Part shown: one piece after another, positions 54,801 to 57,352 of the stretch
How the letters are laid out: each line of letters begins with the position of its first letter
Numbering within the stretch: the stretch's first letter is position 1
NCBI RefSeq assembly: GCF_932276165.1
Contig: NC_063988.1
Coordinates: 9,300,001 to 9,364,000 of the forward strand
Direction: 5' to 3'
DNA length: 64,000 nt
Source of the DNA: Plutella xylostella
Lineage: Eukaryota > Arthropoda > Insecta > Lepidoptera > Plutellidae
The notes under the pieces: generated by a model
The model's input: the letters and a program-made list of their open reading frames with translations, nothing else
Databases searched by the model: none
What the model was told of the DNA's origin: nothing
Translations under genes and position numbers: made by a program

Positions 54801-57352
54801 AAATCCAATAGGAATTTTACTGACGGTTGTTATCCAAAAAACAACAAATAAATAATAAAATATCGGTACCTATAAACATACAGAATGTAAAAGCAATGCT
54901 CCTGAAATCATGAACCACGTGCTCCTTCAGTCCAACTAAAAAGTCTAAGGGACATACCTACGCAAATTATTATTTTTTTCAGTTTACCATACAGAATTAC
55001 CTACTCTGGAATATTACGAGTATGTAACTATGGGATTTCTAAAGATGTGAGTGTTAAATTAAAGTAAACTATTTTTGCAGATACCAGAGCTTTTAACTGT
55101 ATTTGAAAAATCTGCCCTTAATAAATTTTCAGTAAGAGGCCTTCCTTACTAGGCCATGGTCACATCAGCAACTACGTATCCAAGCAGTAGGTATATTGAA
55201 ATGTATGGTATTAGCGACGATGCCACACCGTCGCCAAGTGAGTTAGGTACCATAAATTTCAATACTTACAGCTTGGACATGTTGCTGGTAACGTGGTCAA
55301 TGAGGTTCTAGTGAGGCTGGGCTCTAACTTTTGTAGAGAGCCGGTCGAGATTTTACAAAGTTAACAGAAAATAATGGTACATTGTACCACATCCAACTCA
55401 ATAGTTTTACATTATGTACAAATAACAAGGTCGGTTCTTCCATATCCGACAATCACAAGGGAAAGAAGAACAAATAATAAGGTCGGTAATACCATATACA
55501 ACAGTAGTACTTGAAACGCAAGCAAGTAACAATGTGGGATGTGGTACATCCGACTCAAAATTAAAATAATACGCAGTTAATACTGTTGGATGTGCCGTTT
55601 GCTACAATGTTACCTGTTCAGTACTGTTTATACAACTTCCATACGAAAATTTAATAAAATATTAATTGTTAAAAAAAAAATACATTGTATTAAGCAAGCA
55701 TGTTAATGTAAGATGCTATAAAAATATATATTTGTATAATTGTATCCGTTTTAATGGAACATGTTTGTACACAAATCTTCAAATTCTGTCATACATTGTC
55801 TTGAGATCTTTACCCGTTCCTTGATACACTAAGTCTACCATTATTTAGAGCAAGACATTATAGTTTCATTATTTTTATAAATTAATTGATCTTAAAGACC
55901 ACATAATAAAATTGTATAACGCAACTTGGGCTCCTCCCGCTAACATGGCGGGAAGTGGTAGATACGACCGGCCGCCCCGCTCGCCCGCCCCGGGAACAGT
56001 GTCGCAACATACTTACCGACAGTGTTAAGCGGTCGCCATGAACAGATCCGACTTTTTTCCACAAGAAAAATCGGGAAATATTCATAATTAAGAGCTGAAA
56101 CTTTCCTAACACCTTCCTTATTGATATTATGACCTTCTAGTGCAATAAACTGAAAAATGGCCAAAAGTCAGTTACGACATTGTTAATTGCTACAGTCGAA
56201 TTATATCATGCTCTATATATATAATATTATAGACACGGCGTTTAGCATCATTTCATAGTCACTAGCTTTCTACGAGTATAATAATGTTTATTAGTTGCTT
56301 TCTTTCTGAGATATTAATTCAATTATTAGTAATGGGCCGAATGTAGTTTGAACCGAAGATCGGCTTCGCCATACTTTCGGTTAAAATGAAAAGTTTGGAC
56401 ATGTTGACACCTCTTTTTGGCTTACAATGAAATACTACCCTGACGTAAACACAATAATTTAAGATTATCACTAAATAAAATTATTTTCACGCTGCTAGTA
56501 CTTGGGAAGAATTTTCTGCGAACGTAAGTTAAAAATAACTTTTTTAGTGTAAATTACCTAGTTAAACCTACAAACTCACCATCTTTTACCGTGATGCACG
56601 AGCATTCTAATTTCTTTTATGCAACAAAATATTTGACAATAATTTGTTATGACCTAATGTAAGTTGCTCTACAATTTCCATCCCATTTAAAAACTATCAA
56701 CGATTTCATGTCAGTGCTCCATAACACATACCCAACAATCAACATTGACATAAATTAATTGTAACAACTATATCATCCATGTAAAGTAAATGGTGTTCCG
56801 TCAAGGTTGCAGAGCGTGCGAGCAGAAAGCGCGAGGGTGGCCCAGCCGTCGCCGGGTGCCCACCGAAACTCTCCGCCGCGCACCACCAGTACACCACACA
56901 TGCCCAATAGGTACATTCATTTTATGTATTTTATTTTTTTAGTAGCATGAAGGTAACCGTTGAACGCAACAGAAGCATTGCATTCAATATACTTTGTATA
57001 GTTTCGACGCAGTTTCTTACATAGGTACTAAATGGAAAGGAGTTTAAAAGCAGTATTCTTTAAAATATAGACAGTTAACCTTATGTAGGTATCCAACCCT
57101 ACTGGATATGTTTATTGGCGTAGAGATTTAGCGATCATTTTAAATATTGATCAACAGCATATTAATGTAGTTATTTGATGGAAACCGTCTGCTTAGTCTG
57201 CGTCATTTAAAATTTCGATAGTTTATTATTCTAAGGTTTTCATTAAATGTGAGTAACTATATTTTTTCCCCAGGGTCGTCGATTACTTGGCGCCGGAATC
57301 TCCTATGGACGCCAACGAAGATTTGATTTTGGAGCTCCTATTCAAAATGTAA
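10064..57352 (+). CDS. Camta: Calmodulin-binding transcription activator (CAMTA), 5'-partial, 19 exons in window
   Basis: Nineteen exons joined at GT/AG sites give one open frame of 3831 nt (1276 residues and a TAA), with every intron phase matching. Approximate residues, counted from the first codon seen: CG-1 domain 1-115, acidic low-complexity linker 140-585, TIG/IPT domain 590-663, ankyrin repeats 758-855, Ser/Pro/Asp-rich linker 870-1100, four IQ-type helices 1116-1218, short tail to 1276. This domain order is diagnostic of CAMTA proteins: nuclear factors that bind CGCG-type DNA through CG-1 and Ca2+-calmodulin through the IQ region. In Drosophila the single Camta gene is known for a role in photoreceptor response termination. 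The start codon and the first CG-1 residues are not in the window; I searched the 10 kb upstream for the expected preceding exon and did not find it. Family assignment is very secure; the exact isoform structure is inferred. Confidence 0.95.
12532..12592. repeat. Short perfect hairpin
   Basis: gtttagaaaaaacatatttttg at 12532 is followed 17 bp later by its exact complement at 12571, giving a 22-bp stem. AT-rich; possibly a tiny foldback-element remnant. Confidence 0.8.
12790..13012 (+). mobile_element. Non-autonomous Helitron-like element with (CTGT)n tract
   Basis: Starts tccttactaatattataaa, then tgcgaaagtaactgtg, nine CTGT units, cgacaaaactactgaacgga, atgaaatttggtatacatat, and ends ggggacagctag before T. 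The TC start and CTAG end followed by T fit Helitron ends (5' TC, 3' CTRR, A/T target). Copies at 29312 and 31996. Confidence 0.65.
14269..14585. repeat. Near-perfect 145-bp inverted repeat (hairpin, 27-bp loop)
   Basis: Arms at 14269-14413 and 14441-14585 are equal in length and match at 144 of 145 positions; the one mismatch is near 14405/14449 (gatg versus cttc). The loop is 14414-14440. Each arm contains the ccgacttcaaaaaa motif of the dispersed family. Such identity implies a very recent inverted duplication or gene conversion between the arms. Transcribed within the Camta pre-mRNA it could form a long dsRNA. Confidence 0.95.
14586..15068 (+). repeat. Remainder of an ACCGACTTC-family repeat
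   Basis: Contains cggttcataaacggcggagt, an A-rich tract, then cgaattgagaacctcctcct and ttttttgaagtcggttaaaa at the end. The end is the complement of the family start, so 14298-15068 may be one element with inverted termini, the hairpin lying at its left end. Confidence 0.55.
15068..15935 (+). pseudogene. Degraded LINE: reverse-transcriptase C-terminal part
   Basis: A 5'-truncated copy of a non-LTR retrotransposon, RTE-like by its tail. It opens within the RT domain (LDYADDLCLLSN, the catalytic YADD box) and continues SRLTYLGSVVAGDGGTDLD, LLYGCETWKTTK and KRRKWSWIGHTLRRD. Near 15738 the frame shifts at WNPQ/KRKRGRPKQTWRR; the second part runs to DRQRWRTVVSALCPTG and then a GAA-type tandem tail (agaagaagaag). 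The endonuclease and most of the RT are missing, so it is dead. The left edge abuts the ACCGACTTC repeat exactly. Confidence 0.85.
16181..16215 (+). repeat. (AAATC)n-like simple repeat
   Basis: caaatcaaataaatcaaatc and its continuation, ahead of an AT-rich stretch. Probably the tail of a short interspersed element. Confidence 0.6.
16333..18469. mobile_element. DNA-transposon-like element with AGTAACTGGCA subterminal repeats, interrupted by a LINE
   Basis: Ends are inverted: tagggtaaa at 16333 and tttacccta ending at 18469. Within each end, AACTGGCA (16351, 16369, 16765, 16899, 16952) and its complement TGCCAGTTACT (16778, 16912, 18212, 18254, 18444) recur many times, with further diverged copies. 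Clusters of short subterminal repeats in both orientations typify transposase binding sites in several cut-and-paste superfamilies. No transposase is visible; about 1.1 kb in the middle is a LINE on the other strand. Confidence 0.65.
17030..18110 (-). pseudogene. Degraded LINE inside the subterminal-repeat element
   Basis: On the minus strand, broken frames read VYLGQSIRLGRRNFENEA, GRFGKFSHKCLKAKVFSQCV and LLVMTYGS, and elsewhere DYKKAFDSI, all typical of the RT and its C-terminal part in insect LINEs. A fragment of the tail (GNRRALEG-like region near 17300) and the cagcagtgg motif near 17075 follow. Stops and frameshifts throughout. Related to the copy at 53360-53850. Confidence 0.75.
18580..19290. 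other. Higher-complexity, GC-balanced non-coding block
   Basis: Two stretches (18590-18800 and 19020-19290) are richer in GC and CpG than the surrounding intron, contain no repeat signature and no convincing open frame. They contain repeated homeobox-like cores (taatcg, cgattaa, atcgatt). They may be conserved regulatory DNA; only alignment to other Lepidoptera could tell. Confidence 0.25.
20259..20396. mobile_element. MITE-like foldback
   Basis: Ends ggctgatttttcaattgtca and tgagtattgaaaaatcagcc are inverted, with further pairing (gataaatgttatct, agataacttttatc). The core gctgtcactgtc recurs in the related diverged copy at 40563-40690. Confidence 0.75.
21052..21121 (+). repeat. LINE 3' terminus with (GTAT)n tail, second copy
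   Basis: ggagaaatcttctcaaagcc, ctttgtccctgctgagggac, gtcaggatgga then GTAT units. Nearly identical to 5943-6013, and severely 5' truncated to about 65 bp. Confidence 0.75.
22514..22578. repeat. Cluster of CTACG/CGTAG palindromic units (copy 1)
   Basis: Seven CTACG or CGTAG pentamers in 65 bp, in alternating orientation (gcctacgtcgtagcggctac; gctacgaacttcgtagcaag). A second cluster lies at 31063-31143, and both are followed after a few hundred bases by a ttccgttggg(a)/cccaacggaa motif, so they look like one repeat family. Confidence 0.7.
23639..23927. mobile_element. MITE interrupted by a second, unrelated MITE
   Basis: The outer element (left aggccttgtttcacagtgtc, right gacattttgaaacaggggc) is the same family as 6974-7119. 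It is split after caaaaaaataataac and resumes at gagtgacagcatg. The insert at 23719-23868 has its own inverted ends (agggccagttttttgatccc; ggatcaaaaaactggtcct) flanked by TA on both sides. Confidence 0.85.
23719..23868. mobile_element. Inner MITE with TA target duplication
   Basis: TIRs about 45 bp (agggccagttttttgatccc), TA at both ends, interior with aaccattggtc/gaccattagtt-type pairing. Comparison with the uninterrupted copy at 6974 shows exactly where it inserted. Confidence 0.85.
24750..25430. other. Repeat-poor, GC-balanced intron block
   Basis: Apart from an ACCGACTTC-family end at 25079-25118, I see no mobile-element signature. The part from 25180 to 25430 is higher in GC with cgccgacgggcgctcgccgt and ggcgcctatttgtccgtttt, lacks a long open frame, and contains homeobox-like cores. 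It could be conserved non-coding DNA. Confidence 0.25.
25079..25118 (+). repeat. ACCGACTTC-family repeat end
   Basis: aaccgacttcaataaaaggg then ggaggttctcaattcgttaa: the terminal 40 bp of the family found complete at 14298-15068. Confidence 0.75.
27174..27309 (+). CDS. Camta: Camta exon B: CG-1 basic core
   Basis: Encodes (R)PKSGSMLLYSRKKVRYRRDG followed by YCWKKRKDGKTTREDHMKLK and VQGTE. This is the most conserved block of CG-1, rich in Lys/Arg, and carries the predicted DNA contacts and nuclear localisation signal. It enters in phase 2, completing the Arg codon, and ends in phase 0 at gag/gtaggt. The acceptor is ttattcgcag. A 152-codon open frame on the opposite strand (27088-27546) is a shadow of this GC-rich exon. 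Confidence 0.96.
27589..27803. mobile_element. 215-bp element with perfect 53-bp terminal inverted repeats
   Basis: Left arm 27589-27641 starts gtacggtggcctgcgcctaa; right arm 27751-27803 is its exact complement. The interior (109 bp) is AC-rich and non-coding. No mismatch in 53 bp suggests recent activity. No obvious target duplication outside the arms. Confidence 0.92.
28378..28565. other. GC/CpG-rich block in intron 2
   Basis: Includes ggcggccggcacgccagccg and tcgcgcgccgcctttcaacg, well above the background GC of the window. No open frame or repeat signature. It might be an internal promoter or enhancer, or the remnant of a GC-rich element. Confidence 0.25.
28585..28700 (+). repeat. ACCGACTTC-family repeat
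   Basis: taaccgacttcgaaaaaagg, gagagattctcaat, then gttatggaccgattttaat. The gttatggacc stretch also occurs in the copy at 3390. Confidence 0.7.
29312..29499 (+). mobile_element. Helitron-like element with (CTGT)n tract, second copy
   Basis: Starts tcctaactaatcctaactaa, has six CTGT units, cgccaaaactactgaacgga, gaccctgggaaagaacatag and ends gggaacagctag before T. Compared with 12790 it lacks about 40 bp near the end. Confidence 0.65.
30078..30178 (+). repeat. LINE 3'-end fragment
   Basis: caaaactatgcccgcgtggt, cttcattgaaaggagacacg, ccccaacagtggggatgtga then tgatgatg. Matches 4397-4505 in the opposite orientation; tgatga tails are typical of LINE copies in Lepidoptera. Confidence 0.5.
30205..30465 (+). 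repeat. tRNA-derived SINE, near full length
   Basis: Head tagtggttagtgaccctgac with B-box-like gggttcgattt, then ggggcagatatttg, body gggtcttgggtgttgatatt, atagatatatcagctgtccg (with variants), cttggggtcggatggccgtg, ending gagatgtccccacatattta. It is complete enough to serve as reference for the fragments at 5043 and 41066. Confidence 0.8.
31063..31143. repeat. Cluster of CTACG/CGTAG palindromic units (copy 2)
   Basis: Seven CTACG/CGTAG units in about 80 bp (gctacgttgtcgtagct; gctacgaaatgtcgtagcac). Same family as 22514. Confidence 0.7.
31835..31960 (+). repeat. LINE 3'-end fragment
   Basis: gtagagtgggacaccctccc, gtgcactggatcgatgg, gggagaagaccatgtctagc, agtgaataacaatgatgact. This corresponds to the VGRPPVRWTDD...-type C-terminus and tail seen in other LINE copies (e.g. 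at 53740), heavily decayed. Confidence 0.55.
31996..32170 (+). mobile_element. Helitron-like element, third copy, 3' truncated
   Basis: Starts after atcctaatcctaatcctaac, with actaatattatatatgccaa, ttactgtgcctgtcag, cgccataactactggacgaa, atgaaatttggtatacacat and gagaaagaacataggcta. The CTGT tract has collapsed to two units and the CTAG end is lost. Confidence 0.6.
33866..34000 (+). repeat. Probable LINE-related fragment
   Basis: ctaacccacagtggaccagc then gtggtgggaaatggtccaag. This cccacagtggaccagcgtgg motif resembles the C-terminal/tail part of LINE copies in lepidopteran genomes. The downstream open frame (to 34150) has no recognisable similarity. Confidence 0.35.
35178..35379. mobile_element. 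MITE-like foldback, about 200 bp (diverged)
   Basis: Ends tacgctcacgagaaatgaaa and ttttcattgcgcacgagtgt are inverted with mismatches. A related single end (cactcacgggcaatgaaaag) is at 14203. Confidence 0.5.
37422..40338. mobile_element. 2.9-kb DNA element with 34-bp TIRs and internal related repeats, hosting a LINE
   Basis: Left atatcgtcgcagtcgtagaa through 37455 and right 40305-40338 are inverted with one mismatch in 34. The core (gacggatctg / tagaacaatgac) recurs near both ends: 37805-37830, 38056, 38083-38095, 40108-40135. Repeated subterminal motifs plus TIRs suggest a non-autonomous cut-and-paste transposon. No transposase frame; the middle (about 38830-39880) is a LINE remnant. Confidence 0.65.
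38830..39880 (+). pseudogene. Degraded LINE: reverse transcriptase
   Basis: Broken frames contain an RT domain: YIPVSLTSHIY (R-x-P-I-S-L box), VFIDYTKGFDSIYHQ, KKGVIQGDPRCTRFTIFL and FADDIALFSLSTPELQQ (catalytic FADD). A tail with QWAGNICRRTDNRWG and SPRTECCGAPWERP follows. Several stops and frameshifts; no endonuclease part seen. The tail is related to the LINE at 53360. Confidence 0.85.
40563..40690. mobile_element. Diverged MITE copy (family of 20259)
   Basis: ttttccaatagtaagataaa and ctgaccattgaaaag are inverted ends; core gctgtcgcg / cagtgacagcaac. More mismatches than at 20259. Confidence 0.6.
41066..41128 (+). repeat. SINE 3' fragment next to Camta exon C
   Basis: gtgtatgtctgtatgtattt, gtatagatatatcagctgtc, cgacacctatattacaggct. 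It matches the body of the SINE at 30205 (atatatcagctgtccgacac). It ends about 33 bp before the exon acceptor. Confidence 0.8.
41162..41233 (+). CDS. Camta: Camta exon C: CG-1 CIYGCYVHS segment
   Basis: A 24-codon exon in phase 0/0 reading CIYGCYVHSAILPTFHRRCY then WLLQ, a CG-1 hallmark. The acceptor is tttgtccccag, the donor cag/gtaaga. The upstream 40 bp directly follow a fragment of a tRNA-derived SINE (41066-41128), so the branch-point region of this exon lies next to or inside transposon sequence. Confidence 0.95.
41234..43704 (+). other. Camta: Camta intron 3 (2.5 kb)
   Basis: gtaaga to aatttcag. AT-rich; no exon, LINE or MITE recognised. The part from 42880 to 43340 is more GC-balanced, has no repeat signature, and includes cagcactgcacagtggcagc and ggtgagccggccggcgctgt; a conserved non-coding block is possible. 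Confidence 0.85.
43705..43849 (+). CDS. Camta: Camta exon D: end of the CG-1 domain
   Basis: Encodes NPDIVLVHYLNVPYPDDNKL, then a stretch with LALWADKKEWTKEELVSQLK ending PM. It closes CG-1 and starts the linker. Acceptor aatttcag, donor atgt/gtaagt. The last base (T) is the first of a Phe codon completed by exon E. Reading through the donor meets a stop after about 16 codons, which supports splicing here. Confidence 0.95.
43850..44390 (+). other. Camta: Camta intron 4 (541 bp)
   Basis: gtaagt to tcatttcag. A 71-codon open frame at 44047-44262 lies wholly inside it with no similarity and no splice support; treated as chance. Confidence 0.85.
44391..45887 (+). CDS. Camta: Camta exon E: long acidic linker and first half of the TIG domain
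   Basis: The largest exon (1497 nt). It begins FFSEDEPDINNELE and contains a Cys-rich patch (ECGCPDSTCQDSRTC), Gln/Pro/Ser-rich low-complexity segments and many acidic stretches, as expected of a disordered activation region. The last 50 codons begin the TIG/IPT fold: EWAYPEGGVKVLVAGPWN through RCYCPG. Acceptor ttcatttcag, donor cctg/gtaagt, exit phase 1. Two Psi-K-x-E motifs (LKRE near 44984, IKTE near 45104) are possible SUMO acceptor sites. An 81-nt stop-free stretch at 45560-45640 is flanked by strong splice sites and may be an intron (separate entry). Confidence 0.93.
45560..45640 (+). other. Camta: Possible 81-nt in-frame intron (exitron-like) inside exon E
   Basis: The stretch starts gtgagtatac, a very good donor, and ends ctattttcag, a very good acceptor, with a ctaat branch-like motif near 45611. 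It is 81 nt (27 codons), phase 0/0, and has no stop in the coding frame, so both forms keep the frame. Spliced: ...NNTI joined to PTRGKSPP. Retained: 27 extra residues rich in Ser/Asn/Ile that look unlike the flanking acidic linker. The splice sites are stronger than expected by chance, so I lean to it being a constitutive short intron or a regulated one. Confidence 0.6.
45969..46192 (+). CDS. Camta: Camta exon F: second half of the TIG domain
   Basis: The first two bases complete an Ala codon, then HEAGLAALQVARGGKVVSDT and VVFEYKP finish the TIG/IPT immunoglobulin-like fold used for DNA contact or dimerisation. A Ser/Thr-rich spacer and a helix (LQKFSLLQRLQRLHGRMQ) follow. VKIEPMDE near 46160 is a Psi-K-x-E site followed by acidic residues. 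Acceptor ggattccag, donor agccag/gttggt. The donor is weaker than its neighbours but the phase fits and the next exon continues in frame. Confidence 0.94.
46283..46555 (+). CDS. Camta: Camta exon G: first ankyrin repeat
   Basis: 91 codons in phase 0/0. VEDAQLYSNPKFEERLLMFC leads to SSILHLSAALGYTKLTTALL, an ankyrin helix pair, then EINLGARDSENFTPL, the next repeat's hairpin. Acceptor ttttccag, donor cctttg/gtaagt. In CAMTAs the ankyrin region lies between TIG and IQ and is thought to mediate protein contacts. Confidence 0.95.
46767..46957 (+). CDS. Camta: Camta exon H: second and third ankyrin repeats
   Basis: Continues the TPL motif of exon G with MRASAAGHTDTALVLARW, then AVAAARRAGHTVLANTLERI. 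The exon is clearly more GC-rich than the surrounding introns. Acceptor aatttccag, donor gatcg/gtgagt; it ends with two bases of an Arg codon. The middle ankyrin hairpin (SAGWRCEAGATQ) is short and Ala/Gly-rich, so the third repeat is probably degenerate. Confidence 0.94.
47240..47377 (+). CDS. Camta: Camta exon I: post-ankyrin linker
   Basis: Completes Arg, then LAQKNRAGSLETNLVKRPSV and DSGINMADAFRSSSAIDKPE. No folded domain is visible; it is Ser-rich and basic. Phase 2 in and 2 out. Acceptor tactttcag, donor cccg/gtaata, a weaker donor. Confidence 0.9.
47469..47563 (+). CDS. Camta: Camta exon J: linker with Ser/Asp motif
   Basis: WERSMSLPLDSDTSEDSFGD followed by SKIGRRMDLAL. The SDTSEDSFGDS run is a typical casein-kinase-like acidic Ser motif. 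Acceptor taattttag, donor ctgt/gtaagt; exit phase 1 (T). Phase agreement on both sides supports the boundaries. Confidence 0.9.
47564..48092 (+). other. Camta: Camta intron between exons J and K (529 bp)
   Basis: gtaagt to gttgttcag. Nothing beyond unique AT-rich sequence; short open frames at 47734 and 48041 have no support. Confidence 0.85.
48093..48200 (+). CDS. Camta: Camta exon K: Ser/Pro-rich linker
   Basis: Begins by completing a Cys codon, then ETAGGPRSESPLIDVEAMSD and DAASPSPTDSPPPRK. Several SP/TP dipeptides suggest proline-directed phosphorylation. Acceptor ggttgttcag, donor aaag/gtcagt, exit phase 1. GC-rich compared with flanking introns. Confidence 0.88.
48201..49465 (+). other. 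Camta: Camta intron between exons K and L (1.3 kb)
   Basis: gtcagt to atttccag. Contains the weak 102-nt cassette candidate (48792-48893). A stretch at 48360-48545 is less AT-rich (gtagctcttcttcttcgctc onward) and may be a decayed LINE tail on the minus strand, but I could not place it in a family. Confidence 0.8.
48792..48893 (+). CDS. Candidate cassette exon, 102 nt, phase-compatible
   Basis: Bounded by attcttttcag and atg/gtgacg. Inclusion between exons K and L keeps the frame (phase 1 in and out, 34 added residues starting DKLKLIGSISMFTFQN). Against it: the peptide is hydrophobic and AT-rich in codon use, unlike the flanking disordered linker, and I recognise no homologous segment in the family. 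It may be a chance open stretch with good-looking sites. Confidence 0.2.
49466..49533 (+). CDS. Camta: Camta exon L: conserved LAEQIIAAMPERIK helix
   Basis: Completes Gly, then EQDDRVFTLAEQIIAAMPER and IK. This helix between the ankyrin and IQ regions is a known conserved island of animal CAMTAs. Acceptor acatttccag, donor aag/gtacgt, exit phase 0. Confidence 0.93.
49534..49853 (+). other. Camta: Camta intron between exons L and M (320 bp)
   Basis: gtacgt to tcattgcag. AT-rich, nothing recognised. Confidence 0.85.
49854..49996 (+). CDS. Camta: Camta exon M: acidic/Ser linker
   Basis: NESSSLFSGCGLDGGSAGGE followed by DTLMVPLLDDTTTFNSEFSF and EFSDNTYR. Rich in acidic and hydrophobic residues, resembling a second activation-type patch. 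Acceptor tcattgcag, donor tatag/gtgagt, exit phase 2. Confidence 0.9.
50231..50391 (+). CDS. Camta: Camta exon N: proline-rich linker leading to the IQ region
   Basis: Completes Arg, then YCGGSTPCSSGSVSPGSVLS, a run of Pro/Ala, and a helix TLQEFLNATTHFSNLTLN. Acceptor aaatttccag; donor aatg/gtaatg is one of the weakest of the gene. Without splicing, nine more codons (GNGADGVIT) lead to a TGA at 50418-50420, giving a protein without IQ motifs. Confidence 0.9.
50392..50826 (+). other. Camta: Camta intron between exons N and O (435 bp)
   Basis: gtaatg to atttccag. If retained, translation stops at 50418-50420 before the IQ region. No mobile element seen. Confidence 0.85.
50827..50963 (+). CDS. 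Camta: Camta exon O: IQ motifs 1 and 2
   Basis: Completes Asp, then REQRELYSAAITIQKAYRQY and RGRQLQRR, an IQ motif, followed by a five-Ala run and ITIQNCYRRYKQ, the start of a second. IQ helices bind calmodulin, linking Ca2+ to transcription. The exon is very GC-rich. Acceptor tatttccag, donor caa/gtacgt, exit phase 0. Confidence 0.95.
51192..51307 (+). CDS. Camta: Camta exon P: IQ motif 3
   Basis: FAYLKEMHAAATVIQKSYRS followed by YASRRRSSATAQGQNNAM(K). AAATVIQKSYRSYASRR is a third IQ-type helix with the expected spacing. Acceptor atgtttcag, donor tgaa/gtaagt, exit phase 2. Confidence 0.94.
51308..52287 (+). other. Camta: Camta intron between exons P and Q (980 bp)
   Basis: gtaagt to cttgaacag, a poor pyrimidine tract. 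About 415 bp of it is the MITE at 51387-51800. Confidence 0.85.
51387..51800. mobile_element. MITE-like foldback, about 414 bp
   Basis: Ends tatacagagtgagtctttcg and cgaaagactcaatgtgtata are inverted; pairing continues with cacatccgaaa/tttcggatatg and gagctcgtcatc/gatgacgagct-type segments (with variants). Lies between two IQ exons. Confidence 0.7.
52288..52362 (+). CDS. Camta: Camta exon Q: IQ-like helix 4
   Basis: Completes Lys, then RTYSQRRQNQAARKIQQFMR and QSKIK, a highly conserved IQ-like helix of animal CAMTAs. Acceptor tgaacag, donor ttaa/gtaagt, exit phase 2. The exon lies 4.4 kb from the next constitutive exon. Confidence 0.93.
52798..52825 (+). CDS. Camta: Candidate 28-nt microexon with matching alternative acceptor
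   Basis: Flanked by tttattgcag and gtc/gtaagt. Joined to exon Q it reads KYSTVAINNV and ends in phase 0. It is not a multiple of three, yet the frame of exon R is kept if the acceptor gttgcag (exon from 56813) is used instead of tcaag (exon from 56806). The pair is therefore consistent: either K-LQ-SVRAE without the microexon or KYSTVAINNV-SVRAE with it. The 56813 acceptor is the better splice site, which argues for real use of the microexon. No transcript evidence is available here. Confidence 0.4.
53360..53850 (+). pseudogene. Degraded LINE: C-terminal part and tail
   Basis: Frames broken by stops read AKNGKFGKLRHIFSSAIPQS, VGLVHRFQIAQRAMERAM, KICKLKWQWAGHICRRIDNS and WGRRVLVWRPRTD, then GRPPARW. 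These are C-terminal segments of the LINE type also at 17030-18110 (-) and 38830-39880. No RT catalytic box remains. Confidence 0.8.
53851..54790 (+). pseudogene. Degraded LINE of a second type: partial RT
   Basis: Begins TEIYQLLNECWCCGTVPGNW with NGAVIVSLHKGKGSLQVRNI and HRGISLLSIVDSV (RT N-terminal boxes, K-G-K-G and R-G-I-S-L-L). Later LDLGNAF, DLWDTMSVYGV and ACVRINRAYTDWFSIHRGVK with SPWVFHLFKE follow the usual RT order. The YADD box appears degenerate (PYADVIYY near 54677). It directly abuts the tail of the previous LINE without spacer. Confidence 0.75.
55135..55323. mobile_element. MITE-like foldback, about 190 bp
   Basis: Imperfect TIRs of about 75 bp: ggccatggtcacatcagcaa versus ttgctggtaacgtggtcaat, and ttgaaatgtatggta versus taccataaatttcaa. 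Confidence 0.7.
56806..56910 (+). CDS. Camta: Camta exon R: C-terminal tail
   Basis: Completes Lys, then LQSVRAESARVAQPSPGAHR and NSPPRTTSTPHMPN(R). Basic, Ser/Pro-rich and probably disordered. I set the start at 56806 because it fits exon Q in phase and extends the IQ-like helix as KIKLQ; the alternative start at 56813 fits only with the 28-nt microexon. Donor aatag/gtacat. Confidence 0.8.
   Translation, partial: VAERASRKREGGPAVAGCPPKLSAAHHQYTTHAQ
56911..57273 (+). other. Camta: Camta last intron (363 bp)
   Basis: gtacat to ttccccag. AT-rich, nothing recognised. Confidence 0.85.
57274..57352 (+). CDS. Camta: Camta terminal exon S with stop codon
   Basis: Completes Arg, then VVDYLAPESPMDANEDLILE and LLFKM before TAA at 57350-57352. 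Acceptor ttttttccccag with a strong pyrimidine tract. The short acidic/hydrophobic C-terminal helix is plausible as a protein end; the phase matches exon R exactly. Confidence 0.88.

Larger units (their letters stand above)
52363..56805 (+). other. Camta: Camta intron between exons Q and R (4.4 kb)
   Basis: gtaagt to cgtcaag (or gttgcag at 56812). It contains the 28-nt microexon candidate, two LINE remnants and one MITE. A GC-rich patch at 55920-56040 (accggccgccccgctcgccc) has no assigned role. Confidence 0.8.
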
